This document shows, piece after piece, positions 63,968 to 64,000 of a DNA stretch of 64,000 bases. The stretch is from Echinococcus granulosus. Its lineage: Eukaryota; Platyhelminthes; Cestoda; Cyclophyllidea; Taeniidae. The stretch is taken from positions 454,273 to 518,272 of the forward strand of contig NW_020170391.1 of the NCBI RefSeq assembly GCF_000524195.1. The letters are read 5' to 3'. Each line of letters starts with the position of its first letter. Position 1 is the stretch's first letter. A program made the position numbers and the translations under genes. The notes below the pieces were generated by a model. The model made no database searches. It was given only the letters and a program-made list of their open reading frames with translations, and was not told the DNA's origin.

Positions 63968-64000
63968 GAATCAATCTATTTAGGCTGAGAAAGGACCATA

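Noticed and set aside
1..64000. Search by eye for tRNA, rRNA, spliced-leader RNA genes and CRISPR-like arrays
   Set aside because: No convincing B-box plus cloverleaf, rRNA segment, leader-RNA motif or regular repeat-spacer array was seen; covariance-model searches were not possible.

Overview
The window is eukaryotic nuclear DNA: AT-rich, with split genes, GT-AG (and some GC-AG) introns, one 100-bp assembly gap, and no operon-style bacterial layout. Many introns are only 30-44 nt long, next to introns of several kb in the TRP-channel gene. That mix, the metazoan gene set (TRPC channel, SMG1, LSM1, PRPF18, eIF3b, LIPT2) and a few dispersed GC-rich repeats suggest a flatworm (parasitic platyhelminth, cestode or trematode-like). 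This is inference; no species marker is present.

Layout. (1) 1-2107, minus: the N-terminal part of an SMG1-type kinase of nonsense-mediated decay, one huge exon running off the left edge. Directly upstream on the same strand, four phase-0 ankyrin exons (2306-2837) may be its 5' end or a separate gene. (2) 5596-6260, minus: complete LSM1 gene (mRNA decapping activator), four exons. (3) 2838-8932, apart from LSM1, is intergenic and holds three diverged copies of one dispersed repeat. (4) 8933-33959, minus: a complete 12-exon TRPC cation channel, 1412 residues, with two consecutive GC-AG introns. (5) 33960-45860: about 12 kb in which I find no convincing gene. (6) 45861-46508, minus: a small unrecognised three-exon gene, head-to-head with PRPF18 (46598-48247, plus, seven exons, step-2 splicing factor). 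(7) 48418 to at least 56027, minus: a long unrecognised gene built of many small exons and encoding a low-complexity basic/acidic protein; its 5' part crosses the assembly gap at 56471-56570. (8) 59124-60182, plus: LIPT2 (octanoyl transferase), tail-to-tail with (9) 60628-63967, minus: EIF3B, complete in eight exons.

Four or five of the genes act on mRNA (SMG1 in NMD, LSM1 in decapping and decay, PRPF18 in splicing, EIF3B in translation initiation). Their proximity may be chance. Gene models were built by hand from reading frames, splice signals and phase agreement; where phases sum to a clean frame across all exons (LSM1, TRPC, PRPF18, LIPT2, EIF3B) I consider the models reliable.
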